From Bacteroidales bacterium (GTDB taxonomy: Bacteria; Bacteroidota; Bacteroidia; Bacteroidales; VadinHA17): 41,285 nt of DNA. Below the pieces are notes generated by a model. That model was given only the letters and a program-made list of their open reading frames with translations. It was not told the origin of the DNA and ran no database searches. Made by a program: the position numbers and the translations under genes. Shown here in pieces: positions 9,163 through 19,392 of the stretch. Where the stretch lies: the NCBI GenBank assembly GCA_012522155.1, contig JAAYKX010000324.1, forward strand, positions 1 through 41,285. The letters run 5' to 3'. Position 1 is the stretch's first letter; each line of letters begins with the position of its first letter.

Positions 9163-10260
9163 TCACCCCGAAAAAGTTTCCGGTGGACTGACAGACAGGG
9201 TAACAGCATAACCGGCACTTCTCAGTTTATCCAGTACATTTTGAATCTTACAGGCTACTGTTATTCCAACATTACCGGTAGTCCTGTCTCCTCCCCAGTT
9301 AAGTGCAATGATCCTGTCGTCCCGGTTGAGTATGACAGCACCTGAGTCACCGCTGTTGGTAAAGGCAGGCTTGCAGATCCCTCCTTCCATAACCCGGTAG
9401 TTTTCAGAAGGGTCCGGGATGATAAGCACCTGCCCCTGACGGACCGCAACAGCTGTTTCCTCTGAATCAGATGTGGCAGAAACGGCAATATCACCGATAT
9501 GTATAACACTGCCCCTGGTAAAGCCCGAACGGGCTCCTATCTTCCTTACACTGTCACCTATTACGGCAGAGGCAGTACCCCTCACTGACAACACCTCCCG
9601 GGTTGAATCATTTGTTATTCTCAGAACAATATCCTGTGCAAATTCCGGATTTATCCTTGCAATGGCACAATCCACCGAGGTATCACTTGAAGGATGAATA
9701 TCCCGGATCCCGATGACGGATTCCCCTATCACATTATCATTTCCGGATCCGGCGCAAAGAGCCGTGGCTGATCCGGCAAGCCTGGGCTGGGCAGTTTTAA
9801 GCTTCCTCCGGTCAGTCTGATTTGTATCATCATATAAAACATGTTTACTGGTAAGTAAAACATCTGTCCCGTCATCCAGTTTGCCGAACCACCCGAGCGT
9901 CCCGTAACTGTCTGAATCGCCTGAAACAGCTATTCCCGCCACCAGCGGACGTTTCAGGCCCAGTGTCATTCTCTCTTCACCGCATACCCCCGAATCATTT
10001 AAAACAGAATAGGGTGTAAGAACATCAGTGGGAATACCATCAATCAAAGCCGGAATTACTTCTTCCGGCTTCAGTTCCGCAAGATCTTTTTTAACCGGCA
10101 CATAGACACGGTAAGAAATCTCTTCAGTAAATTTCCTGCCGGATTCCTTCAGTCCGATACCAACAGCCACCACACCGGATATAGCTGACAAAGCAGTTTT
10201 CACATCACGGAGCGAAGCTTCCATCATTTTCTGTTTCCGTCCGAAATCTTTTTTATCCAT
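9163..10260 (-). CDS. Trypsin-fold (S1-like) serine protease domain protein, no signal peptide evident
   Basis: 365 aa; candidate triad His in LLTSKHVLYDD, Asp in SSDTSVDCAIARI, Ser in TNSGDSGAVIL; N-terminal VVAVGIGLKE...PALIDGIPTDV segment. Confidence 0.75.
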   Translation of the reverse strand: MDKKDFGRKQKMMEASLRDVKTALSAISGVVAVGIGLKESGRKFTEEISYRVYVPVKKDLAELKPEEVIPALIDGIPTDVLTPYSVLNDSGVCGEERMTLGLKRPLVAGIAVSGDSDSYGTLGWFGKLDDGTDVLLTSKHVLYDDTNQTDRRKLKTAQPRLAGSATALCAGSGNDNVIGESVIGIRDIHPSSDTSVDCAIARINPEFAQDIVLRITNDSTREVLSVRGTASAVIGDSVRKIGARSGFTRGSVIHIGDIAVSATSDSEETAVAVRQGQVLIIPDPSENYRVMEGGICKPAFTNSGDSGAVILNRDDRIIALNWGGDRTTGNVGITVACKIQNVLDKLRSAGYAVTLSVSPPETFSG

Positions 10261-10269
10261 TGTAATAAT

Positions 10270-10629
10270 CTATTTGACGGTTATTTTCCAGCCGGAAGGA
10301 GATAGTCTCAGATCCAGGATCCTGACAGAACCATCTTTGAGATTCAGAATAAATTCCTTGACGGGCGGATCGGTATCCAGGAGATAAGGGCTGGCAAATA
10401 CTGATGCAACACAATTATTACTGCTGATCCATGTCTCTATCTTTTCAAAATTCATCTGCCGGTCTGCCTTGCTGTCCAGGCTTTTCAAAACACTGTCAGC
10501 TATTTCCTGCAAACGTTCCCGGTCATTGGCTTTCAGGGCTTCACAAAAATCCTTTTCCATATTTGCCTGGTTTAAGCAAGCTGTAAGCAGTAAAAAACAA
10601 CAGATAAAAAATGTTTCACAGTTTTTCAT
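10270..10629 (-). CDS. Hypothetical small lipoprotein
   Basis: 119 aa; lipobox-like CFLLLTACLNQ. Confidence 0.65.
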   Translation of the reverse strand: MKNCETFFICCFLLLTACLNQANMEKDFCEALKANDRERLQEIADSVLKSLDSKADRQMNFEKIETWISSNNCVASVFASPYLLDTDPPVKEFILNLKDGSVRILDLRLSPSGWKITVK

Positions 10630-10654
10630 CAGCCGGTAGCACTAGTTCAGGATA

Positions 10655-11614
10655 TCAGCCGGAACGATCATTGCCGAGCCAGCTCACTTTCTGTTCCGCA
10701 TCATGGGCCTTCCCGGTTATATCACTGTACAGTTCCGGCCGGCGGGCATTAAGGTAACGGTATCCTCCGGCCTGAGTGAGCTTCCCGGGAATAATGGATG
10801 CTGTTTCAATACTGTCATCGAATGAACGGCATTCTGCAATAATATCCCCGAAAGGATCAATTATCATTGAACATCCGTTTTTTAGCTGATCATCATCCAT
10901 GCCGACAGGATTTGCAAAGATCACATAGACGGCATTGTCCCAGGCCCGTGAAGGAAGCCATTTCATAAGCCAGGTCCTCCCCTTCATACCGTTAAACTCC
11001 AGCCTCAGTGATGTGGGATCATTTTCCCGGTTATACCACAGCTCCGGATCCACAAAGCCGGCACCCGGACGGGTTGAAGGGGTGCACATTGTCACATGGG
11101 GCATGAATATTATATCGGCTCCGAGCAGTTTTGTCGCCCGAACATTTTCTGTGATATTGTTGTCATAGCATATCAGGATACCGCATTTCCACCCCAGAAG
11201 GTCAAAAACGGTATATGAATCCCCCGGAGTAAGGTAAGGACTTATAAAGGGATGCAATTTTCTGTGTTTTGCCACCAGTCCGTTCCTGTCAACACATACA
11301 TAAGTGTTATATATCCTGTCATCATGGTCTTTCTCAAAGAGTCCCGCCAAAACAACAAGGTTGTAATCGTTGGCTATCCCGGCAAGTTTCTGAATTGTTT
11401 CCCCTTCCGGAACAGGTTCCGCAAGACCGAGCATCTGTTCCGGGGAAAGCTTACGCGCAAATGTATATCCGGTAACCGAACACTCATGAAAAGCAACTAT
11501 CCGGGAGCCTTCCTCCGCAGCTTTCCGGGCCAGCTTCCGGATTACTTCCAGATTATAGGCCTTGTCGCCGCTTTTGTTTTCAAACTGTGCCGTTGATATC
11601 CGCAACTTATCCAT
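10655..11614 (-). CDS. Carbon-nitrogen hydrolase (nitrilase superfamily)
   Basis: 319 aa; E-K-C triad candidates in FHECSVTGY, KHRKLHPF and GILICYDNN. Confidence 0.9.
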   Translation of the reverse strand: MDKLRISTAQFENKSGDKAYNLEVIRKLARKAAEEGSRIVAFHECSVTGYTFARKLSPEQMLGLAEPVPEGETIQKLAGIANDYNLVVLAGLFEKDHDDRIYNTYVCVDRNGLVAKHRKLHPFISPYLTPGDSYTVFDLLGWKCGILICYDNNITENVRATKLLGADIIFMPHVTMCTPSTRPGAGFVDPELWYNRENDPTSLRLEFNGMKGRTWLMKWLPSRAWDNAVYVIFANPVGMDDDQLKNGCSMIIDPFGDIIAECRSFDDSIETASIIPGKLTQAGGYRYLNARRPELYSDITGKAHDAEQKVSWLGNDRSG

Positions 11615-11734
11615 TCTATTCTGCTTAAAAACTATACCAGTGATATCCGCAACTTATCCATTCTATTCTGTTTGAAAGCTGTCCCGCTGATATTCGTAAC
11701 CTGAACATTTTAATCCGTTTACACCAGAGCACTC
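11594..11734. repeat. Three tandem 47-nt units covering the nitrilase start codon and upstream
   Basis: Units start at 11594, 11641 and 11688. Units 1 and 2 share an exact 30-nt block tgatatccgcaacttatccattctattctg; unit 3 (tgatattcgtaacctgaacattttaatccg) is diverged. Confidence 0.85.
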
Positions 11735-11741
11735 CCAAAGA

Positions 11742-12230
11742 TCAGGAAGCACTTTTCCCGGGACGGATTTTTAAAAAGTTACTGATCCCTTCGGCATCAA
11801 AAGTACAGTTCAGCCATTCATCCTCAATCACAGCACCTATACTCCTGTACATCTCTATTGCCGGTTCGTTCCAGTCCAGTACCTGCCACCTGATCCTTTT
11901 GCAGTTCTCAGCTTCCGCAACTTCAAACACTTTTCTCATAAGGGCGCTGCCCACCCTGTTTTTTCTGAAATCCTTCCTGACATAAATATCATCAAGGTAG
12001 AGGGATTTGCCAACCCAGGTATAATAAACGAAGTAGAAAAGAGCCATTCCTATTATTTCCTTTTTATCATTTTCAGCAACATAACACATGAAATATTCCT
12101 TTTCCCTCTTCATCTGTTCCACGGAATTGGTCACCTGTCCGGAAGCTTTTTCATATTCAGCAAGTTCCCTGATAAGCGAAAGGACGGCAGGAAAATCTTC
12201 TTCAGTTGCTTCCCTTATTCTGTAATTCAT
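11742..12230 (-). CDS. GNAT family N-acetyltransferase
   Basis: 162 aa; MNYRIREATEEDFPAVLSLIRELAEYEK...LYLDDIYVRKDFRKNRVGSALMRKVFEVAEAENCKRIRWQVLDWNEPAIEMYRSIGA. Confidence 0.93.
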   Translation of the reverse strand: MNYRIREATEEDFPAVLSLIRELAEYEKASGQVTNSVEQMKREKEYFMCYVAENDKKEIIGMALFYFVYYTWVGKSLYLDDIYVRKDFRKNRVGSALMRKVFEVAEAENCKRIRWQVLDWNEPAIEMYRSIGAVIEDEWLNCTFDAEGISNFLKIRPGKSAS

Positions 12231-12262
12231 CTCTGCCTGAAAAAATTCTGAGTAAATGATAA

Positions 12263-12481
12263 CTATTCATTCTCCTGCTGCCTCTTCCTGTCCCTGCCTT
12301 CCAGGCTGCCGCCTATTCCGGCACCCAGTGCTATTCCGCAACCAATACCCAGAGCCAGCCACAATACCAGTTCACCGGTTGCAGCACCAATAATCACTCC
12401 TATTGCCACACCGATAACCAGACCGATTGAAACACTTAAAGCAAGTTTACTGTTTTTCATTTTATTCAAATTCGTTGCCAT
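12263..12481 (-). CDS. Small glycine-zipper-like membrane protein
   Basis: 72 aa; alternating Gly/Ala hydrophobic helices (GLVIGVAIGVIIGAATG...LGIGCGIALGAGIGGSLEG). A later start at MKNSK is possible. Confidence 0.6.
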   Translation of the reverse strand: MATNLNKMKNSKLALSVSIGLVIGVAIGVIIGAATGELVLWLALGIGCGIALGAGIGGSLEGRDRKRQQENE

Positions 12482-12561
12482 GACCTGATATATTTAATGA
12501 TTAACTGATCAAACCTGCCGGGAACGAGAGGATTGAAGCTGCAGCCATTTCCCCTGATCAT

Positions 12562-13287
12562 CTACAGCAGTGAAGCCGAATCCTCATCAAGGAAGAGCCA
12601 GGCATTCCCGTGATTTCGGAGAATAGTGGCAGGAACAAGTGGTGAAACTGCTTCATTCAATGTGTTTCTGACCGCTTCTGCTTTCCGCAGATCGGGAACA
12701 GTACAGATTATTGCCTTTGATTTCATAATCTGTGCAATTGACATGCTGCTTGCCTGTTCCGGCACATCTTCAAAGGAGGGGAACCATCCTTCCCCAAGCT
12801 GCTGACGGCGGCAGGCCTCATCAAGATTCACAATGATATATGGATCTTCAGTCTCAAAATCAGCAGGAGGATCATTGAATGCAAGATGTCCGTTTTCGCC
12901 TATTCCCACGAATGCCACATCAACTGTACGCCTGCCAATGAGGTCTCCCAGTCTTTTACATTCTCCGGCCGGATCGGTTTCACCATTGATATAAACAAAT
13001 TCCCTGGGCCTGACTATGTCATCAAATCTCTCTTTGAGATATTTCCTGAACGAGGCCGGATGGCTTATGGGAAGACCAATATATTCATCCAGATGATAAG
13101 CTGTAACCAGCGACCAGTCGATATCTTCCCTGACAAGCACACTCAGCATGTCAAACTGCGATGCACCCGTTGCCATTATAATACTGGCCTCACCTCCGGT
13201 TTTTATTGCTTCACGGATAAGTGCCGCACCTTTTACAGCTGCCTCTCTTCCGAGAATTTCACGGGTTTTTGAGATTACTGTTTCCAT
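12562..13287 (-). CDS. nagB: Glucosamine-6-phosphate deaminase-like protein
   Basis: 241 aa; [45 protein letters not shown]. Confidence 0.88.
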   Translation of the reverse strand: METVISKTREILGREAAVKGAALIREAIKTGGEASIIMATGASQFDMLSVLVREDIDWSLVTAYHLDEYIGLPISHPASFRKYLKERFDDIVRPREFVYINGETDPAGECKRLGDLIGRRTVDVAFVGIGENGHLAFNDPPADFETEDPYIIVNLDEACRRQQLGEGWFPSFEDVPEQASSMSIAQIMKSKAIICTVPDLRKAEAVRNTLNEAVSPLVPATILRNHGNAWLFLDEDSASLL

Positions 13288-13446
13288 TTAATTCCAATAT
13301 TTGTAGTTTATTCTATTTCTCAATCAGCTATAGTAATGAGTTTAAAATCAATGTGTTTTTTTCACTCTCCGGGTTTTGAAATGGAAATATACATAAAATT
13401 TACAAATGTTCATACCCTCCGGAAATCATATACCATATAATATTTT

Positions 13447-13581
13447 GCCTCCCCCGATTCCGGTAACCGTCAGAACAAAGCCGCGACTACAAATATTTTT
13501 ATTATTTAATAGCCCTGCCTCTCCCGATTCCGGTAACTGCAGAACAAAGCCGCGACCACAAATATTTTTATAATTTAGCAG
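13447..13581. repeat. Two ~66-nt direct repeats with 70-nt period upstream of the M16 gene
   Basis: gcctcccccgattccggtaaccgtcagaacaaagccgcgactacaaatatttttattatttaatag (13447) versus gcctctcccgattccggtaactgcagaacaaagccgcgaccacaaatatttttataatttagcag (13517). Confidence 0.9.
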
Positions 13582-13620
13582 CTTTGCTTATCCGGATTTT
13601 AATACAATCAGTTTATATCA

Positions 13621-16449
13621 ATGAAAACAGGATCTTATTCATCAGCAATCATTTTAATGATAACGCTAAGCGCACTCATCTTTGCATCATGCGGGAAATC
13701 CACCGAGTCTTCCCCGGACATGCTCAGCGTGGAATTTGAAAAATACGTAATGCCCAACGGCCTTCAGGTCATCCTGCACAAGGATCATTCCGACCCGATG
13801 ATGGCCTGTGCAATAATGTACCATGTTGGCTCAGGCAGGGAAAAACCCGGCAAAACAGGCTTTGCACACCTCTTTGAACATCTGTTATTCATGGGCTCAG
13901 AGAATGTACCGACAGGGGAATTTGACAGGATACTGGAAGCGGCCGGCGGATCAAACAACGGCGGTACCACCAGGGATGTAACAATGTATTTTGAACAGTT
14001 TCCAAAAAATGCACTGGAAAAAGTGCTGTGGCTTGAATCGGACAGGATGGGATTCTTTATCAATTCGGTAACCCCGAGGGCTCTTGCCATCCAGCAAAAC
14101 GTGGTACAGAACGAAAAACGACAGGGTTATGACAACCAGCCATACGGATTTACCGAGCATCTGATCTCCGAAAACCTTTATCCCGCGGGCCATCCCTACA
14201 GCTGGACCACCATCGGGGATATGGAAGACATCCGCAATGCAACAGTTGATGATGTAAAGGAATTTTATGAGGATTTTTACGGCCCCAACAACGCAACCCT
14301 TGTCCTCTAGGGAGATTTTGAAACGGAGGAAGCAAAACAGCTGATAGAAAAATATTTTGGTGAAATACAGCCTCACGGCCAGCCGGCCCGCAGAACAGCT
14401 ATGGTACCGGCTCCGGAAAAAACCATCAGGCTTTATCATGAAGACAGTTTTGCCAATGTCCCGGAATTAACAATGGTATGGCCTGTTCCCCAGGCTTATC
14501 ACAAGGATGCCTATGCACTTGATTTCCTTGCAAAAATACTTGCATCCGGGAAAAAAGCGCCGCTGTACAATGTGCTGGTAAAAGAGAAACAGCTTACTTC
14601 CTTTGTTAATGTCAACAATAATACGGAAGAACTTGCCGGTGAGTTTGTGATCACGGTAAGAGCAGATGAAGGAAAATCTCTTGTCGAGATAGAGGAAGCT
14701 GTTTTTGAAGCTTTTGACAGATTTGAAAAAGAAGGAATAAGCCGCAGGGATATTGAAAAAGTAAAGGCAGTATCGGAAAAAGGATTTTATGACGGTCTGA
14801 GCAGTGTTCTGCGAAAATCAGTCAGGCTTGCCTATTATAATATCTTTTCAGGCGACCCGGGCTACCTTGTAAAAGATATTGAAAACATCAGGTCCGTGAC
14901 CCGGAAAGATGTAAAGAGGGTTTACGAACAGTATATCAAAGGCAGGAATCACCTTGTCGCCAGCTTTGTCCCAAAGGGAAGCACAGATCTTGCTGCCGTA
15001 AATTCAGTCTCAGCCCGTATAAAGGAAGAAGACATAGCAGAGGCCACACAGGTTGAGATAAGCGGCACCGGAGATGAAGTGATTAAAAAGACTGAATCTG
15101 TTATTGACCGCAGCTCAGAGCCGCCCCCGGGAGAGGAACCGGAGGTGAACATACCCGCAATATGGAGGGCCTCACTGAAAAACGGGATCAGGGTATATGG
15201 CATAAACAATACTGAACTTCCGCTTGTCAGCATAAAACTGACAATAGACGGTGGTGTGTTACAGGACAATACTGATCTCCCCGGGGTAGCCGGAATGCTT
15301 GCTGCTGTTCTCCCCCAGGGAACAAAAAACAAAACACCTGAAGAGCTGGAAGAAGAGATTGAGCTTCTGGGTTCCTCATTCAATATATCTGCAGACAGTG
15401 AAGAACTCGTTTTCAGTCTCAGCACCCTTTCAAGGAATTTTGACCGGACAATGGCCCTGCTGAAAGAAATCATCCTTGAACCCCGGTGGGATGAGGCGGA
15501 ATTTACTATAGCACAAAACAGGATACGGAACAGAATAATACAATCGGAAGCCCAGCCGGCAAGAATTGCAAATATTGTATTCCATAAACTTGTATATGGC
15601 CCGGATCATATTTTCGGATATAACCCTGACGGCACCAGGGAGTCAATAGAAAAAATAAGACTTGAAGACCTTAAATCGTGGTACGAAAAAAATATATCAC
15701 CCTCAGTAACAAGGGTACACATATCGGGTAATGTAAGTGAGGACCAGGTACTGAAAGCACTGAAACCATTTGAAGAAGAATGGGCAGTTAAGGAAGTTGC
15801 CTTCAACTCATATCCTGCTCCTGCCGTTCCCGAAAAATCCCAAATATTTTTCCTGGACATTCCCGGATCAAGGCAGTCAGTGATTTATATTGGCTATCCT
15901 GCTATCTCAAGGGATAATCCCGACTTTATAAAGACTGAATTTGTGAATTACAGGCTTGGAGGGGCATTTTCAAGTATATTAATGCAGATACTCAGGGAAG
16001 AGAAAGGTTTTACCTATGGCGCCCGCAGTTCATTTCAGGAAATGAAAACTATTGCACCCTTTATTGCTTCATCGAGTGTACGTTCCGATGCAACCTTTGA
16101 ATCGCTGGGCATTTTCAGGGATGAAATGATAAAATACCGTGAAGGTATCGGCGAAGACGAGCTCCGCTTCATCAGGAATTCAATGATAAGATCTAACGCT
16201 CTTCGCTTTGAAACAAACCAGGCACTTGTAAACATGCTTTCAACCATAGGCAAATATGATTTAAGCGATGATTATGTAAAACGGGAGGAAGAGATTATCA
16301 GAAATATGAGCCTGGAAGAACACAGGGCAATAACGAACAAATACATTATTCCCGGCAGGATGTATTACCTGGTGGCAGGTGATGCCGCAAGCCAGATAAA
16401 AGCGCTTGAGAAGGCCGGTCTCGGAAAGCCGGTCCTTATCGGAAATTAA
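13621..16449 (+). pseudogene. M16 family zinc peptidase (two-domain) interrupted by one in-frame TAG at 14308-14310
   Basis: HLFEH zinc motif and NNGGTTRDVTMYFEQFP in the 5' ORF (13621-14310); the 3' ORF (listed from 14401) is in the same frame and open from 14311. NNATLVL[TAG]GDFETEEAKQLIEKYFG matches the expected NNATLVxxGDF consensus. Confidence 0.8.
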
Positions 16450-16464
16450 TGACCCTTGGCCGGA

Positions 16465-17685
16465 TCACCGGGCTATGTCATAAACCATGAGGGAGTTTCC
16501 GTGGCGGACATAAAGTCTCTTGTTTTTTATCACAAGGTGAGCCCAGTGAGGTCCTGAACCCCGCGGAACCTTGAATGAACTTATGATGTTTATGCCGGAG
16601 CCGGTGGGTTCCACAAGATTAACCGTGCCTCTTTCAGCGTAGACGTAGAAAAGGCCGTCGTTGGCAATAATGTTTGAAGGAGCCAGCTGATTCACCTGAT
16701 AAATAATCCTGCCCGTTTTCCAGTCGAGGCAGAAAAAACTGCGGTTAAAATCACCAGCACCATATATCCTGTCGTTGAGTACAACAAATCCACCGATTTT
16801 GGGATCGTGCCTGGCATTTTTCCATACCTCGGTAATCTTCGTTCCGTCAGGGGAAACCTTCAGCATAACACCGCCTATACCGTATCCTATTGTACAATAC
16901 AGGTAACCATCGTTATATGCCGGAACATTAGGATGGACGCTGTAGGAATTTATATGTCCGTGTTTCCATAAGAGCTCACCGGTCGCAGCGTCAAAGCCAT
17001 GGATCGACCTCTCCATTATTGTAACAAGCATTTTCCTTGAAGGAAGGTTCACAATAACAGGTGAACAATATCCCGACTTTTCACCACTGCCCTTACTTTT
17101 CCAGATAATCCTGCCGCTGTTCCGGTCCAGCGCAACAACATTTGCATCACGGCCTCCGGGAGCACAGTACAGTGTGTTTCCGTCATGAACAAGATTTTCT
17201 GTTATCCCCCAGGTCAGGTTCCTTGCATCATGCTGACTCAGAAAATCGACTGACCATATTGTCCGGCCGTCAGCAGTACTCATACAACTCAGTCTTCCGT
17301 AGGCACTCATGATATAAAGCTTGTCCCCCACAACCAGTGGAGTTGATCTGGCACCGCTGTGGCTCTCGTTCCATTCCTTTCCATAATCCTTTTTCCAAAG
17401 GAGTTTTCCTCTGTGGTCAAAGGCATAAATATAACCCACGCCTTTTGTCATGCCGGTGGTAAAAACAGCTGCGGAGGTAACAGCTGCTGAGCTGAATCCC
17501 TGTCCCAGGTCATCAAAATGCCATATCATTTCCGGTCCTGCCTGGGGCCATTCCTTCATCAGTCCGCTTTCCCTGTATATACCATCCCGTGCAGGTCCCC
17601 GCCATTGGGCAAGCTCCTGTGAGAAAAGGCTCATACTGAAAACTGTTGCCGCAAAAAACAAAAATACCTTTTTCATTAACTGCAA
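16465..17685 (-). CDS. PQQ-binding-like beta-propeller repeat protein, secreted
   Basis: 406 aa; signal peptide, AQWRGPARDGIY, repeats such as YAFDHRGKLLWKKDYG, VVALDRNSGRIIWKSKG, HGFDAATGELLWKHG. Confidence 0.88.
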   Translation of the reverse strand: MQLMKKVFLFFAATVFSMSLFSQELAQWRGPARDGIYRESGLMKEWPQAGPEMIWHFDDLGQGFSSAAVTSAAVFTTGMTKGVGYIYAFDHRGKLLWKKDYGKEWNESHSGARSTPLVVGDKLYIMSAYGRLSCMSTADGRTIWSVDFLSQHDARNLTWGITENLVHDGNTLYCAPGGRDANVVALDRNSGRIIWKSKGSGEKSGYCSPVIVNLPSRKMLVTIMERSIHGFDAATGELLWKHGHINSYSVHPNVPAYNDGYLYCTIGYGIGGVMLKVSPDGTKITEVWKNARHDPKIGGFVVLNDRIYGAGDFNRSFFCLDWKTGRIIYQVNQLAPSNIIANDGLFYVYAERGTVNLVEPTGSGINIISSFKVPRGSGPHWAHLVIKNKRLYVRHGNSLMVYDIAR

Positions 17686-17889
17686 TATCTGTTTTTAATT
17701 TGTTCGCTCATGTAATTCCTTCTTCAAAAGAGGACTAAAAATCCGCATTTGTAAGCAAGGGGTAAAATACGCAATTAAACGGGATCTGCAGAATGCCGAA
17801 AGAGAAATAATACAGGCCATTAGACAGCCAATCACAGTGTTAATAATTGTTAAATTATGATTATGAATCAATTAAAAACTGATTTCTTA

Positions 17890-17897
17890 TAACTTTG
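17890..17897 (+). promoter_or_regulatory. Candidate Bacteroidota -7 box (TAnnTTTG) upstream of HlyD-family gene
   Basis: taactttg matches TAnnTTTG; no well-spaced -33 TTTG found, so weak. Confidence 0.35.
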
Positions 17898-17942
17898 TGC
17901 CCGGAAATTTGTTATACACATTATGGTATTAAAATTATTCCA

Positions 17943-19262
17943 ATGAAAAGAACAATAATTATAACCATTATTGTTGTGGTTGTTGCAATGACAACTTTGT
18001 TGGTATTCAACAATGTCACCACAAGAAAACATGATATGGAAAACATGTTCACCGAAGTCTCATACGGAAATTTTGAGATATCAATATCGACTACCGGCGA
18101 ACTGTTTGCAGAAAATTCTGTGGATATACAAGCTCCCGAGATAATGCGGGGAAGAGATGTAAGGGGTTCGAACATTAAAATCACTGATCTGATACCGGAA
18201 GGTACGGTGGTTAAAACAGGTGATTACATAGCAACCCTTGACAGGACTGAATTTGACAATTCACTGAAAGACTCCAGGGAGAGGCTTGTAACACTGCAGT
18301 CAAACCTTGAAATGGCACTTCTTGACACTGCAGTCAGCATGACCGATATCAGGGATCAGATATCCAATCAGATTCATGCTGTTGAAGAAGCGGAGATCAC
18401 CCTGAAGAATTCCAAATTTGAACCTCCTACCACAATACGTCAGGCAGAGATCAACCTGGAAAAACAAAAAAGAGTTCTCGAACAACTCAGGAGAAGCAAA
18501 ACTCTGATAGCAGCTCAGACCCAGCAAAAGATACGTTCACAAAAAATATGGGTCTCAAGAATTGAAAAGAGAATAAACGATTATGAAGAGGTTCTTTCAG
18601 GCTTTGTAATAACGTCTCCTTCTCCCGGAATGGTGATTTATAAAAGAGACAGGTTCGGCTCAAAAAGAAAGGTGGGATCTATGATCAATCCCATCGACAG
18701 GGTCATTGCCACAATACCCGATCTCGAGGTGATGATGTCAAAGGTATATGTAAGTGAGGTGGAAGTGAATAAGGTACAACCGGGTCAGCTGGTTACGGTC
18801 AGTGTTGATGCCTTTCCCGACAAGAGGTATACCGGTAATGTTCTCAGCGTAGCCAATATCGGCGAAAAATTACCCAATTCCGACACAAAGGTGTTTGAAG
18901 TCCAGATAAAACTGGAAGGCACTGATTTGCAGCTGAGACCATCCATGACCACGAGTAACAAGATCATCATCAAAACATTTGACAATGTCACTTATATTCC
19001 CAATGAATGTGTTCACACCGGAATTGACGGCATCCCCGTGGTTTATACAAAAAACGGTGTGAAACAGATCGTTGTACTCGGAGAATCCAATGAAAGGTCA
19101 ACTGTTATTGAAGACGGGCTGAAACCCGGAACAGTGCTTTACCTGGCAATGCCGGAGGAAACAGACAACTTCAGGCTTTCAGGAGAGGAGTTTATCGACA
19201 TTATAAGAGACAGGCAGGCAGAAAGACAGGCACTTAACATAGTAAATCCCGGAATCAATTAA
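17943..19262 (+). CDS. HlyD family efflux periplasmic adaptor subunit
   Basis: N-terminal TM MKRTIIITIIVVVVAMTTLLVF, ITDLIPEGTVVKTGDYIATLDRTEF, coiled coil, SPSPGMVIYKRDRFGSKRKVGSMI. ORF track starts at 17895; ATG 17943 preferred. Confidence 0.88.
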   Translation: MKRTIIITIIVVVVAMTTLLVFNNVTTRKHDMENMFTEVSYGNFEISISTTGELFAENSVDIQAPEIMRGRDVRGSNIKITDLIPEGTVVKTGDYIATLDRTEFDNSLKDSRERLVTLQSNLEMALLDTAVSMTDIRDQISNQIHAVEEAEITLKNSKFEPPTTIRQAEINLEKQKRVLEQLRRSKTLIAAQTQQKIRSQKIWVSRIEKRINDYEEVLSGFVITSPSPGMVIYKRDRFGSKRKVGSMINPIDRVIATIPDLEVMMSKVYVSEVEVNKVQPGQLVTVSVDAFPDKRYTGNVLSVANIGEKLPNSDTKVFEVQIKLEGTDLQLRPSMTTSNKIIIKTFDNVTYIPNECVHTGIDGIPVVYTKNGVKQIVVLGESNERSTVIEDGLKPGTVLYLAMPEETDNFRLSGEEFIDIIRDRQAERQALNIVNPGIN

Positions 19263-19333
19263 GCTTATAAAAAACGGTTCAGGATAAAAGGCCGGAAAAC
19301 TCTATAGGCTGGTCTGGCCCCGGGGTTAACAAG

Positions 19334-19380
19334 ACAGGGGGTCCTCATGCGTGGGGACCCCCTGTTTAATTAATTGTTTT
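19334..19380 (+). terminator. Strong hairpin terminator between converging genes
   Basis: acagggggtcc (19334-19344) pairs with ggaccccctgt (19355-19365), followed by T-rich sequence. Confidence 0.75.
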
Positions 19381-19392
19381 TCAGTAATTTTC

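Noticed and set aside
12886-13272. 128 aa plus-strand ORF
   Set aside because: Antisense to the nagB-like gene; no recognisable motif.
13621-14310. Genetic code change (TAG as sense)
   Set aside because: Other genes in the window end normally at TAG, so one internal TAG does not support reassignment.
14949-15473. 174 aa minus-strand ORF (Ser-rich)
   Set aside because: Antisense to the M16 peptidase; composition typical of shadow ORFs.
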